Origin: an uncultured Acetatifactor sp.
Lineage (GTDB): Bacteria; Bacillota; Clostridia; Lachnospirales; Lachnospiraceae
Direction of reading: 5' to 3'
Assembly: GCA_934394515.1 (NCBI GenBank)
Contig: CAKRRU010000128.1
Location: 1-6,059, forward strand
DNA: 6,059 nt
The notes beneath the pieces were generated by a model. It was given only the letters and a program-made list of their open reading frames with translations. It was not told the DNA's origin and did not search any database. The translations under genes were made by a program, and so were the position numbers. Positions 1 through 6,047 of the stretch are shown here, in pieces; the first letter of the stretch is position 1; the number at the start of each line of letters is the position of its first letter.

Positions 1-284
1 CCGGCTTCAAGAAAGATGAGATCAAGGTATCTCTGGAGGATGGTTATCTGACCATCGAGGCTGCCAAGGGTCTGGACGAGGATGAGCAGGAGAAGAAATC
101 CGGCAAGTACATCCGTAAGGAGCGTTATGCAGGTGCCTGCCAGCGTAGCTTCTACGTAGGCGACAATCTGACCCAGGAGGATATCAAGGGTGAGTTCAAA
201 CATGGTATCCTGACCCTGAATGTGCCTAAGAAGGAAGCAAAGCCTGCGGTAGAGACCAATAAATACATCGCAATCGAAGGATAA
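1..284 (+). CDS. Hsp20/alpha-crystallin small heat-shock protein, C-terminal part (5' end outside window)
   Basis: ATP-independent chaperone of the cytoplasm that holds unfolding proteins for refolding by DnaK or ClpB. Reading from base 3 gives 93 codons and a TAA at 282-284. The visible part covers most of the alpha-crystallin domain: an opening GFKKDEIKVSLEDGYLTI segment, typical of the early beta strands; a KYIRKERYAG segment followed by a QRSFYVG strand; then the GILTLNVPKKE strand. The tail ends in YIAIEG, whose I-A-I matches the I/V-x-I/V motif that docks between sHsp subunits during oligomerisation. Family members are usually about 140-150 residues, so roughly 50 N-terminal residues and the start codon lie to the left. 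Codon choice (CTG, ATC, GGT, CGT) suggests good expression. The gene is followed at once by a strong terminator. Family assignment is firm; no paralogue symbol can be chosen. Confidence 0.93.
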   Translation, partial: GFKKDEIKVSLEDGYLTIEAAKGLDEDEQEKKSGKYIRKERYAGACQRSFYVGDNLTQEDIKGEFKHGILTLNVPKKEAKPAVETNKYIAIEG

Positions 285-294
285 TCCTTTAAAT

Positions 295-333
295 AAAAAA
301 ACCGTTGCCCCGTGAGGGACAGCGGTTTTTTTT
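295..333. terminator. Bidirectional rho-independent terminator
   Basis: The hairpin pairs AACCGTTGCCC with GGGACAGCGGTT around a short CGTGA loop, with one G-T wobble and one bulged A. It is flanked by an A-run on the left and eight T on the right. It therefore has a U-tract when read in either direction. On the + strand it ends the Hsp20 transcript 11 bases after the stop; on the minus strand it would end the PilZ operon coming from the right. Confidence 0.92.
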
Positions 334-351
334 CGTGTACGATGAGCCAAG

Positions 352-381
352 TACAGATTTGTGCCTGCACAAGAATCTGTA
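352..381. repeat. Imperfect inverted repeat (stem-loop) in the 3' UTR of the PilZ operon
   Basis: TACAGATT (352-359) pairs perfectly with AATCTGTA (374-381). Inside, TGTG (360-363) pairs with CACA (368-371) around a CCTG loop, and AG (372-373) is bulged: 12 paired positions in all. It lies 12 bases downstream of the PilZ stop codon and about 20 bases before the shared terminator, read on the minus strand. No T-run follows it on either strand, so it is not a typical intrinsic terminator. It could be an mRNA 3'-end stabilising structure or a protein-binding site; the role is unknown. Confidence 0.6.
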
Positions 382-393
382 TGTGGCGGATAT

Positions 394-1056
394 TCAGGAC
401 AGCTGGCGTTTCCGCAGGACAGCCCGTTCCTTTTTTATAATATACTGTTCCAGTCCCGGCACCGGATTGTTCAGGCGGCAACCGTAGAGGAACAGTCCGT
501 TTTCCAGTTCCTGTATCCGTGCCACGAGACCATAGAGATGAAAATTGAAATTCTCAGCTGTCTCGTCCATGTGGTCATTCAGAACCGTATGGATCGTCTG
601 GTTGACCTCTAATTTCAAGTCTTCCCTGCTGACCACGGAAAAACCGTTATAGCTGATATCCTTAATAATGGCATCGTGGGCGGCACGGTTCAGACCGCAT
701 TGTACGGCAGTCTCAATGCCAACATAGCATCGGTAGCTTTGTCGTCGGTTATAGGTCTTGCTTCCGGCAATGGAGGAGACAGTATAGCACAGTGTTCCAT
801 CGGAAAGCTTTACTACATTGGTGGTCACGTTTTTGAACAGCTGCGGTTTATCCTCCGGAAATGTGACAATGAGATCTACAATCAGGCCTTTTCCACGGAA
901 AGAGATAATTTTATTATCAGTAAACACACCCTGCGCCAGCAAAGTGTGCCTGTGAGGATATACTTCCAGAATTTTGGATTCAAATTGAAGCTGTTCGGTA
1001 TTAAGATTGACCAAAAAGCTCAGGGATAACCCTGCTGTCAAGTCATCGATCTGCAT
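394..1056 (-). CDS. YcgR-like PilZ-domain protein, predicted c-di-GMP receptor
   Basis: A 220-residue cytoplasmic protein with the YcgR two-part layout. Residues about 1-95 form an N-terminal YcgR_N-like beta-rich domain. The PilZ domain spans about 103-212 and shows both parts of the c-di-GMP site: RxxxR (R105 and R109, within NRRQSYR) and DxSxxG (D133, S135, G138, within KDISYNGFS). The C-terminal end, with GLEQYIIKKERAVLRKRQ, is a typical basic PilZ helix. In the family, c-di-GMP binding to YcgR/YpfA-type proteins changes its partner surface and brakes the flagellar motor. That role here is inferred; related proteins also act on exopolysaccharide synthesis. It is the second gene of an operon, 33 bp after the duplicated PF06541 gene. 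The ATG at 1056 is preceded by GGGAGA (complement of 1068-1073) at a longish spacing of 11, so translation may be modest or coupled to the upstream gene. There is no signal peptide or membrane segment. Confidence 0.88.
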   Translation of the reverse strand: MQIDDLTAGLSLSFLVNLNTEQLQFESKILEVYPHRHTLLAQGVFTDNKIISFRGKGLIVDLIVTFPEDKPQLFKNVTTNVVKLSDGTLCYTVSSIAGSKTYNRRQSYRCYVGIETAVQCGLNRAAHDAIIKDISYNGFSVVSREDLKLEVNQTIHTVLNDHMDETAENFNFHLYGLVARIQELENGLFLYGCRLNNPVPGLEQYIIKKERAVLRKRQLS

Positions 1057-1089
1057 AAGTCCGGTGGTCTCCCATCTTTATAAAATCAT

Positions 1090-2457
1090 TCAGTTCACCA
1101 TTTTTGCATTCGGATAAATCCGTTCCATCCGGGCATCCGGATAATGCGTATCTAAAAATTGTTCCAATCCGTTAAGTTCTGTGGTCTCTACGGAATAGAA
1201 AGTATCGTTGCGCTCCGTATATCTGGCAAGCGCCAGCGCAGAGATCAGCATATTGACAATCATAAATACTATCAAAATATTGCAGACAATTGTGCCGGTC
1301 CTTTTCGGAATCTTTTCGATCCAGCCGGAAAGCTTCGGATAGATCAGTTTCAGCCATACCACAGCCGCAATGCCCCAGAAGAAGCAGTACAAGAGGTTAA
1401 TACGGCCGCCTAAGTTAAAGGCAAATCCGCTGTAGTCCCAGAAAATCGTACCGAAGACCATTTCCGTGAAGACGCTGCAGATGTACTCATAGGCACCACC
1501 GAGCAAGGTTCCGGCTATGAAGATGGATCCATCACTCTTATTACGGTAACGATAAAGGAGCAGTGTCAGGAAGGCGCAGCCCAGACCCCAGACAATACTG
1601 AATGGACCGTAGATGACACTGCTGCGGCTCATCCAGACACCTGCGGTGATGCGGCAGAAGATCGTCTCTGTGATATCACCTAAAAAGGCACCGATGAAGA
1701 AGAGGGAAAACAGCTTGTAAAAGCAACAGCCCTCAGCAAAAACGGTGGACTTTTTATGTTCGGCTCTGGCCTTTACCAGAGTGTCCAGGCTGATGGAGGG
1801 ATAAGATTTCTGCAGACGCTTCTGAATATGCTGTGTCAGAGCATTTTCCAGAAAACGGGAAGTCTCGCCCAGTCCTTCGGTAATCTGATCCAGCCGGGCG
1901 GTCTGTTTTTCCAAAGAGGCTTCCACCCGGTGCTTTGCCTGTACCTGTAGGCTTAAAGTAGATAAAGCGGAACTGACGGCATCCAACAGGAGCAGGCCGC
2001 CCAGCACCAAGAGAAGTACAACGGAAAGCAGGTGAGGGATATGGTCAAACAGTCCACACAGCAGTGGATCTGCAAACATTACCGTCACAACACTTAAAAC
2101 ACCCCACAGCAGGGAAAGAGGCAGACAGATGTAGCCGCCGATGTTATAGCGGAAACGGGAATAGTCCCAAAGCTTCTTCTTATAGACCTTTTCCAGAAAC
2201 ATTCCGGTGGAATATTCCAGCAACGATGCCAGGACAAATCCTCCGAGGAACAGGAAGAACGGATCCTCAGTCAGCTCCGGCAGGAAGATCTCGAACAACA
2301 TAGCGCCGAAACCATAGATCGGACACAACGGACCGGTCACAAAACCGCGGTTGACAAATTTTCGATGCTGCACTGCAGCAGCACATACCTCAATACACCA
2401 TCCAATAAAGGAATAGAAGAAAAACAGCCAGAACAGGGATAACCAGGTTATTGTCAT
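1090..2457 (-). CDS. Multi-spanning membrane protein with two tandem PF06541 (putative ABC-transporter type IV, CmpB-like) domains
   Basis: A 455-residue integral membrane protein. Copy 1 covers about residues 11-125 and copy 2 about 250-370. They align at an offset of 241-243 residues: G19-W-C-I-E23 with G260-D-I-T-E264; TGPLCPIYGFG (41-51) with YGPFSIVWGLG (283-293); LEYSTG (80-85) with YEYICS (323-328); WDYS (97-100) with WDYS (340-343); NIGG (105-108) with NLGG (348-351), each then ending in a hydrophobic segment with a WG (118-119 and 361-362). Between them lie two further hydrophobic segments (about 117-165) and a charged, helical, probably cytoplasmic linker (about 170-240). A last membrane helix (about 388-411) precedes a polar tail of about 44 residues ending near IYPNAKMVN. 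The database name suggests an ABC permease, but no ATPase gene is nearby, so transport is unproven. The start is supported by AGAGGTG five bases upstream. It is the first gene of the operon with the PilZ gene. Confidence 0.85.
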   Translation of the reverse strand: MTITWLSLFWLFFFYSFIGWCIEVCAAAVQHRKFVNRGFVTGPLCPIYGFGAMLFEIFLPELTEDPFFLFLGGFVLASLLEYSTGMFLEKVYKKKLWDYSRFRYNIGGYICLPLSLLWGVLSVVTVMFADPLLCGLFDHIPHLLSVVLLLVLGGLLLLDAVSSALSTLSLQVQAKHRVEASLEKQTARLDQITEGLGETSRFLENALTQHIQKRLQKSYPSISLDTLVKARAEHKKSTVFAEGCCFYKLFSLFFIGAFLGDITETIFCRITAGVWMSRSSVIYGPFSIVWGLGCAFLTLLLYRYRNKSDGSIFIAGTLLGGAYEYICSVFTEMVFGTIFWDYSGFAFNLGGRINLLYCFFWGIAAVVWLKLIYPKLSGWIEKIPKRTGTIVCNILIVFMIVNMLISALALARYTERNDTFYSVETTELNGLEQFLDTHYPDARMERIYPNAKMVN

Positions 2458-2462
2458 AAGGA

Positions 2463-2469
2463 CACCTCT
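2463..2469 (-). promoter_or_regulatory. Ribosome binding site of the PF06541 gene
   Basis: On the minus strand this reads AGAGGTG, a near-consensus Shine-Dalgarno sequence five bases before the ATG at 2457. It fixes the start of the membrane protein. Confidence 0.85.
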
Positions 2470-2470
2470 T

Positions 2471-2490
2471 TCGTCGAAGATTGTCGAACA
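2471..2490. repeat. Two adjacent 10-bp direct repeats in the operon leader
   Basis: TCGTCGAAGA (2471-2480) is followed directly by TTGTCGAACA (2481-2490), eight of ten bases identical, with a GTCGAA core in each. They sit between the predicted start point and the ribosome site of the PF06541 gene, one helical turn apart, where a bound protein could block transcription. The arrangement is direct, not inverted, so it is not a classical Firmicute SOS box. Confidence 0.4.
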
Positions 2491-2502
2491 CTGTTTTGTT
2501 CC

Positions 2503-2511
2503 ATCATATCA
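2503..2511 (-). promoter_or_regulatory. Extended -10 promoter element for the PF06541-PilZ operon
   Basis: The minus strand reads TGATATGAT, that is TG-n-TATGAT, an extended -10 with five of six consensus bases. At a 17-base spacing the upstream hexamer (TGGTTT) is a poor -35, which is common for extended -10 promoters. Initiation near 2496 would give a leader of about 38 bases carrying the tandem TCGTCGAAGA/TTGTCGAACA repeat and the ribosome site. Prediction from sequence only. Confidence 0.55.
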
Positions 2512-2547
2512 CAACGGCATGATAGAAACCATGACTAAATTACAATG

Positions 2548-2610
2548 TTGGAAAAATGTACAAAATAGTGATAAAAACATTTGGAAAAGTGTACAAAAAA
2601 TGTATAAAAT
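2548..2610. repeat. Three phased TGTACA-like direct repeats upstream of the ATPase gene
   Basis: TTGGAAAAATGTACAAAAT (2548-2566) recurs as TTGGAAAAGTGTACAAAA (2581-2598), 33 bp later. A third, partial copy with core TGTATA (2601-2606) follows. The six-base cores start at 2557, 2590 and 2601, giving spacings of 33 and 11 bp, or about three and one helical turns, so all face the same side of the helix. TGTACA is itself palindromic. This looks like a multi-site operator in the divergent promoter region; the regulator is not known. Confidence 0.5.
2581..2608 (+). promoter_or_regulatory. Candidate sigma-A promoter of the AAA_14/DUF4143 gene
   Basis: TTGGAA (2581-2586) is a fair -35, and TATAAA (2603-2608) is a good -10 at a 16-base spacing, predicting a start near 2615 and a leader of about 70 bases. 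The elements coincide with the second and third TGTACA-like repeats, so a protein bound there would compete with RNA polymerase. An alternative is TTGTGG (2612-2617) with CATACT (2635-2640) at 17 bases, which would place the 2628-2640 palindrome on the -10. Confidence 0.4.
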
Positions 2611-2627
2611 ATTGTGGAAAAGCGGAA

Positions 2628-2640
2628 AGTATGGCATACT
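2628..2640. repeat. Perfect 6-1-6 palindrome, operator-like
   Basis: AGTATG, one central G, then CATACT form a perfect inverted repeat. It lies just downstream of the preferred promoter, or over the -10 of the alternative one, 48 bases before the ATPase start codon. That is a usual position for a repressor operator. It is too short for a stable RNA hairpin with its one-base centre. Confidence 0.4.
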
Positions 2641-2674
2641 AATATTAAAATAGATTCAAAAAGCGAAAGGTGAA

Positions 2675-2680
2675 GAGGTG
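2675..2680 (+). promoter_or_regulatory. Ribosome binding site of the AAA_14/DUF4143 gene
   Basis: GAGGTG lies seven bases before the ATG at 2688. A second purine-rich AGAGG directly abuts the ATG and is too close to serve. The site supports the chosen start. Confidence 0.75.
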
Positions 2681-2687
2681 AAAGAGG

Positions 2688-4040
2688 ATGTTGGAAAGAC
2701 GTATAGGACAGGAAATTCGGAATTTTCTGAAAAGTAATCGCAAAGAGGCATTGATGATAACCGGAGCAAGACAGGTAGGAAAGACCTATATTATCAGGGA
2801 ATGTGCCAAAGAGATTTATAAAAATATTGTAGAAATCAATTTTGTGGAGAACAATCAGGCAAGAAAGTTGTTCGAAAATATTACGAGCAGCAAAGATATT
2901 TTACTCCGACTTTCAGCGTTGACTGATGTCCCGATGATTCCCGGACAGACATTGATTTTTTTCGATGAAGTACAGGAATGCCCGGAAATCGTAACGGCAA
3001 TAAAGTTTCTGGTAGAAGACGGACAATATCGTTATATACTGAGCGGATCGCTGCTTGGTGTGGAATTAAAGGATATCCGTTCTGCACCGGTGGGGTATTT
3101 ATCTATTCTGGAAATGTATCCATTAGATTTTCAGGAATTTTGCAAGGCGAACAAAGTGTCACAGACAGTTATGGATAAGCTGAAAGAATGCTTTGAAAAA
3201 AAGCAGCCGGTGGATGAACTGATCCATGAAAAAATGATGGATCTGTTTCAGTTGTATCTGATTGTAGGCGGAATGCCGGCCGTGGTGAATGCTTATATAA
3301 GAACCAATAATTTAAAAGAAGTGTTGCGAATCCAACAGGGTATTGTACAGCTGTATTACAAGGACATTGCAAAATATGATAAGGATAATAAGCTGTATCT
3401 GGATGAAATATTTAGTTTGATTCCCAGTGAGCTGAATAATAAAAATAAGCGGTTCATCATGAAGAATCTCAATGAAAATTTCCGGTTCTCCCGATATGAA
3501 AACAGCTTCATCTGGCTGAAAGAGGCAGGGGTTGCGCTTCCCGTATATTGTGTGCAGGAGCCGGAGATACCATTACTTCTGTCGAAATCAACGAACTTGT
3601 TTAAATTGTTCCTGTCTGATGTTGGATTGCTGGCATCTATGTATGTGGATGGGTTACAGCTTAAGATATTGAACAGGGAAAAAGATATTAACTTTGGTGC
3701 TATCTATGAAAATGTAGCGGCGCAGGAGTTGAAAGCACATGGATTTGAATTGTATTATTTTAATAGTAAGAAACAGGGAGAGTTAGATTTTGTCATAGAA
3801 TATCAGGGGAATGTACTACCGCTGGAGATAAAGTCGGGAAAAGCGTACACAAGGCATAATGCTTTGGACAATGTCCTGAAAGATGAAAGATATGCAATTC
3901 CACAGGCTTTTGTATTCTGTAACGAGAATATTAGTGTTGCGGAAAAAATCACGTATCTGCCGATTTATATGATAGGATTTTTGGAAAAAGAGAAAATAGA
4001 AGAATATATTTATTCGATTGATCTGAGTGCACTTCAATAG
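2688..4040 (+). CDS. AAA_14/DUF4143 family P-loop ATPase
   Basis: A 450-residue soluble protein with a full AAA_14 plus DUF4143 layout. The N-terminal ATPase (about 1-150) has Walker A GARQVGKT (26-33), Walker B LIFFDE (89-94) and a sensor-like SGS (119-121) in the family context YILSGSLLG. A GGMP turn (194-197) marks the middle helical, winged-helix-like part. The C-terminal DUF4143 region has a PD-(D/E)xK-like core: E341 in GAIYENVAAQE, then E365-L-D367, then E380-I-K382 in LPLEIKSGK. All key residues are present, so the gene looks intact and of usual length. The family is widespread and patchy in Clostridia and Bacteroidetes; its cellular role is unsettled, and nuclease activity has to be shown rather than assumed. 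The gene stands alone between a divergent regulatory region and a terminator. It uses many more A/T-ending codons (AAA, ATA, AAT) than its neighbours, suggesting acquisition by transfer. Confidence 0.92.
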   Translation: MLERRIGQEIRNFLKSNRKEALMITGARQVGKTYIIRECAKEIYKNIVEINFVENNQARKLFENITSSKDILLRLSALTDVPMIPGQTLIFFDEVQECPEIVTAIKFLVEDGQYRYILSGSLLGVELKDIRSAPVGYLSILEMYPLDFQEFCKANKVSQTVMDKLKECFEKKQPVDELIHEKMMDLFQLYLIVGGMPAVVNAYIRTNNLKEVLRIQQGIVQLYYKDIAKYDKDNKLYLDEIFSLIPSELNNKNKRFIMKNLNENFRFSRYENSFIWLKEAGVALPVYCVQEPEIPLLLSKSTNLFKLFLSDVGLLASMYVDGLQLKILNREKDINFGAIYENVAAQELKAHGFELYYFNSKKQGELDFVIEYQGNVLPLEIKSGKAYTRHNALDNVLKDERYAIPQAFVFCNENISVAEKITYLPIYMIGFLEKEKIEEYIYSIDLSALQ

Positions 4041-4055
4041 AATAGTAAAACAACA

Positions 4056-4090
4056 AAAGCCTGAGGCTTCTTTAGAAGCACTCAGGCTTT
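4056..4090. terminator. Shared terminator between convergent ATPase and chemoreceptor genes
   Basis: A long hairpin: AAAGCCTGAGGCTTC (4056-4070), loop TTTA, then GAAGC, one bulged A, and CTCAGGCTTT (4081-4090), fifteen paired bases per arm. On the minus strand it is followed by TTTTGTTGTTTTAC, a fair U-tract, so it mainly serves the chemoreceptor gene ending at 4104. On the + strand the tract is only TTTATCATT, so termination of the ATPase transcript may be weaker. Confidence 0.9.
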
Positions 4091-4103
4091 ATCATTCTGA
4101 AAA

Positions 4104-5786
4104 CTAGATCTGGAACTGATGCATCAGCTGTACCATAGTCTGTACATGTGCGGACTGTTCTTCGCTGACAGCGGCGGTCTCCTGAGAAGATGCGGAGTTG
4201 TTGTCCACGATTCCGGCCACATGAGAGATGTTTTCATCGATCTGCTGGACGCTGGACACTTCAGCCTGAAGGGCCTGTGCCATATCAACCATACGCTTGG
4301 TAGAAGCCTCGGCTTCTTCCATTACCTGATCCATGCTGGCTTCGGTTTCTTCTGCAATGGCGATTCCCTTGTTGACAGCATCGATGGTGCGCTCGATCAG
4401 CTTTGTGGTCTCTCCGGCAGCCTCGGTGGACTGTTCCGCCAGATTCTTGACCTGCTCGGCTACGACAGCAAATCCGCGGCCTGCTTCTCCGGCACGGGCA
4501 GCCTCGATGGAGGCATTCAGTGACAGGAGGTTGGTCTGGGAAGCGATATCCTCAATGACCTGAATGATAGAACGAATCTCCTCGGAACATTTACTGATCT
4601 CACCGATTGCGACTTTCAGTTCCTGCATCTTGGCATTGCCATCAGCAACCGTCTGTGCGGACTGCTTGGAGATATCTGCGGTCTCCTGTGCAACTCTGGC
4701 TTTTTCTTCAATACTCTTTGCCATAGCGTCGATCATCTGGGATGCTTCGGAAATCTTGGAGGCCTGTGCGGTACAGCCTTCTGCCAGATCGGTAGCTGCC
4801 TGTGCCAGCTGCTCGGAACCACCATCGATCTCCTGTGCGCTGACCTGAATGGTGGACAGTGTCTTCTTCATATCGGCAATGATCTTCACCATGGAATCCT
4901 TGATCTGTACAAAGTCACCGACATATTCTTCCGTAGGCTCTACACGGTAATTGCCCTGACCCATCTGACCTAAGATCTCGGAAATCTCGGTGATCATCTT
5001 GGTAAAGTTGTCGTTCATGAAATGAACGGCCTGCACCATGATGCCGACTTCACTGTCATCCTCCGGCAGATCCAGACGGCTGTCAAAATGTCCCTGCGCA
5101 AGTACTTTCATCTGCTCGGATACTTTTACAATGGGAATCAGCAGCTCCTGTTTTGCAAAGGTCAGTGTGGTGACAATCTTGCGGGCAATGGTCAGGAAGC
5201 AGAGAATGAAAATCACCATGGTAGTGATCATTATCAGATTCAGAGTATTTTGCTTCTGAGCCATACGTGCCTGGATATCATTGATACAATTATCTGTGGT
5301 TGCAGTGATCTCCTGTACGGTAGATTCATATTCCTCACCAAATACATAAGAAATAGCTGCTTGTGTATCTCCGGAACCGGCCTTATCCATGGCTTCTTCT
5401 TCCAGAGGGACCAGACCGTTGGACATTTCAGCAATATGGTTTAACTGTGCCCATTCATTGTCGGTCAGACCGTCTTTCTGAAGACCTTCCCAGGCAATGT
5501 CACGATTTTTGTCCTCGTTTAATTCCTTCATATAATTGTCATAGTAGGTCTGGTCTCCGGTGACTGCGTAAGACTGTACGGCAGCGGTCAGCGTCTTGGA
5601 ACCCAGACAATACTGGTTCAGATACATGGTAGCTTCCAGCTGCCGGGAATTGATCCGGCTCAGATACATGTTGGATCCGACGAACAGGATCAGCATAACG
5701 ATGCTGATGATCAGTATCCGATAGGTTGATCTTGTGTTTTGCTGCAGCATGGCAGACTGACTGGTTACTTTGCTTTGCTTTTTCAT
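4104..5786 (-). CDS. Methyl-accepting chemotaxis protein with four-helix-bundle sensor and HAMP domain
   Basis: A 560-residue inner-membrane chemoreceptor that passes ligand signals to CheW/CheA. After a short polar N-terminus there is membrane helix 1 (about 23-43); an extracellular, mostly helical sensor of about 140 residues (44-182) of 4HB_MCP/CHASE3 type, with [13 protein letters not shown] near 73-85; membrane helix 2 (about 183-203); a HAMP domain (about 204-258, with P218 and a [10 protein letters not shown] connector); a second HAMP-like segment (about 262-305); then the long coiled-coil signalling domain. The hairpin tip is highly conserved, from [20 protein letters not shown] (414-433) through [18 protein letters not shown]. 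No NWETF-like CheR docking peptide is present at the C-terminus (HQFQI). The ATG at 5786 is chosen because it starts MKKQSK directly before helix 1 and has AAGAGG 11 bases upstream. The frame stays open to 5906, but the extra 40 residues look like untranslated leader. The ligand cannot be predicted. Confidence 0.93.
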   Translation of the reverse strand: MKKQSKVTSQSAMLQQNTRSTYRILIISIVMLILFVGSNMYLSRINSRQLEATMYLNQYCLGSKTLTAAVQSYAVTGDQTYYDNYMKELNEDKNRDIAWEGLQKDGLTDNEWAQLNHIAEMSNGLVPLEEEAMDKAGSGDTQAAISYVFGEEYESTVQEITATTDNCINDIQARMAQKQNTLNLIMITTMVIFILCFLTIARKIVTTLTFAKQELLIPIVKVSEQMKVLAQGHFDSRLDLPEDDSEVGIMVQAVHFMNDNFTKMITEISEILGQMGQGNYRVEPTEEYVGDFVQIKDSMVKIIADMKKTLSTIQVSAQEIDGGSEQLAQAATDLAEGCTAQASKISEASQMIDAMAKSIEEKARVAQETADISKQSAQTVADGNAKMQELKVAIGEISKCSEEIRSIIQVIEDIASQTNLLSLNASIEAARAGEAGRGFAVVAEQVKNLAEQSTEAAGETTKLIERTIDAVNKGIAIAEETEASMDQVMEEAEASTKRMVDMAQALQAEVSSVQQIDENISHVAGIVDNNSASSQETAAVSEEQSAHVQTMVQLMHQFQI

Positions 5787-5797
5787 TTGAAATATAA

Positions 5798-5803
5798 CCT
5801 CTT
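5798..5803 (-). promoter_or_regulatory. Ribosome binding site deciding the chemoreceptor start
   Basis: The minus strand reads AAGAGG, 11 bases before the ATG at 5786. The upstream in-frame ATG codons at 5816 and 5906 have no such site, so 5786 is preferred even though the spacing is slightly long. Confidence 0.65.
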
Positions 5804-5863
5804 TTCTGTAATACATGGTGAACTGATGTGTTACGAAAATTCTTTTCCTACAGCATACTACAA

Positions 5864-5877
5864 TTATCGGAATTATA
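5864..5877 (-). promoter_or_regulatory. Candidate chemoreceptor promoter with overlapping sigma-A and sigma-D-like -10 boxes
   Basis: On the minus strand TATAAT (5877-5872), a perfect sigma-A -10 hexamer, runs straight into TCCGATAA (5871-5864), seven of eight bases of the flagellar sigma-28/sigma-D -10 GCCGATAA. Neither has a good -35 at standard spacing: the region offers only TATTTT for sigma-A and TTAA, 19 bases upstream, for sigma-D. A motility sigma factor would fit a chemoreceptor, but this remains a guess. Confidence 0.35.
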
Positions 5878-6039
5878 CAAATCTTGCACCTTAAAAAATA
5901 CAGCAAAAACGCGTAAAATTATTTATACGAACCATCAGTGACGACTTGCACCCTATACAGGAAGATGGTACTATAAAAAGTAAGAGGCATGATTCGGAAA
6001 AGAGAAGATAACGGTAAAAATAACGATAAATAAAGAACC

Positions 6040-6047
6040 AGGGGTGG
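6040..6047 (+). promoter_or_regulatory. Ribosome binding site of the gene at the right edge
   Basis: AGGGGTGG, four bases before the ATG at 6052, is a strong Shine-Dalgarno-like sequence and supports a real start codon there. Confidence 0.65.

Noticed and set aside
676..1029. A 117-codon open frame on the + strand opposite the PilZ gene
   Set aside because: It is antisense to a gene with clear PilZ motifs and shows no family features of its own.
1090..2457. Complete ABC transporter
   Set aside because: The family name suggests a permease, but no ATP-binding cassette gene with a signature motif is adjacent. The only ATPase in the window is of the AAA_14 type and is transcribed divergently.
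2471..2490. LexA/SOS box
   Set aside because: The GTCGAA units are direct repeats; the inverted CGAAC-N4-GTTCG arrangement is not present.
2688..4040. Transposon or IS carrying the ATPase gene
   Set aside because: No transposase, terminal inverted repeats or target-site duplication could be found around the gene.
5022..5444. A 140-codon open frame on the + strand opposite the chemoreceptor
   Set aside because: It lies wholly antisense to a firmly assigned gene, has no ribosome site and resembles no protein family. It is an open-frame artefact of the coiled-coil gene's composition.
5787..5906. Upstream extension of the chemoreceptor by 40 residues to an ATG at 5906
   Set aside because: No ribosome site at 5906 or 5816. 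The extension would put an odd hydrophobic, cysteine-containing stretch ahead of the usual short N-terminus, and it overlaps the promoter-like boxes.
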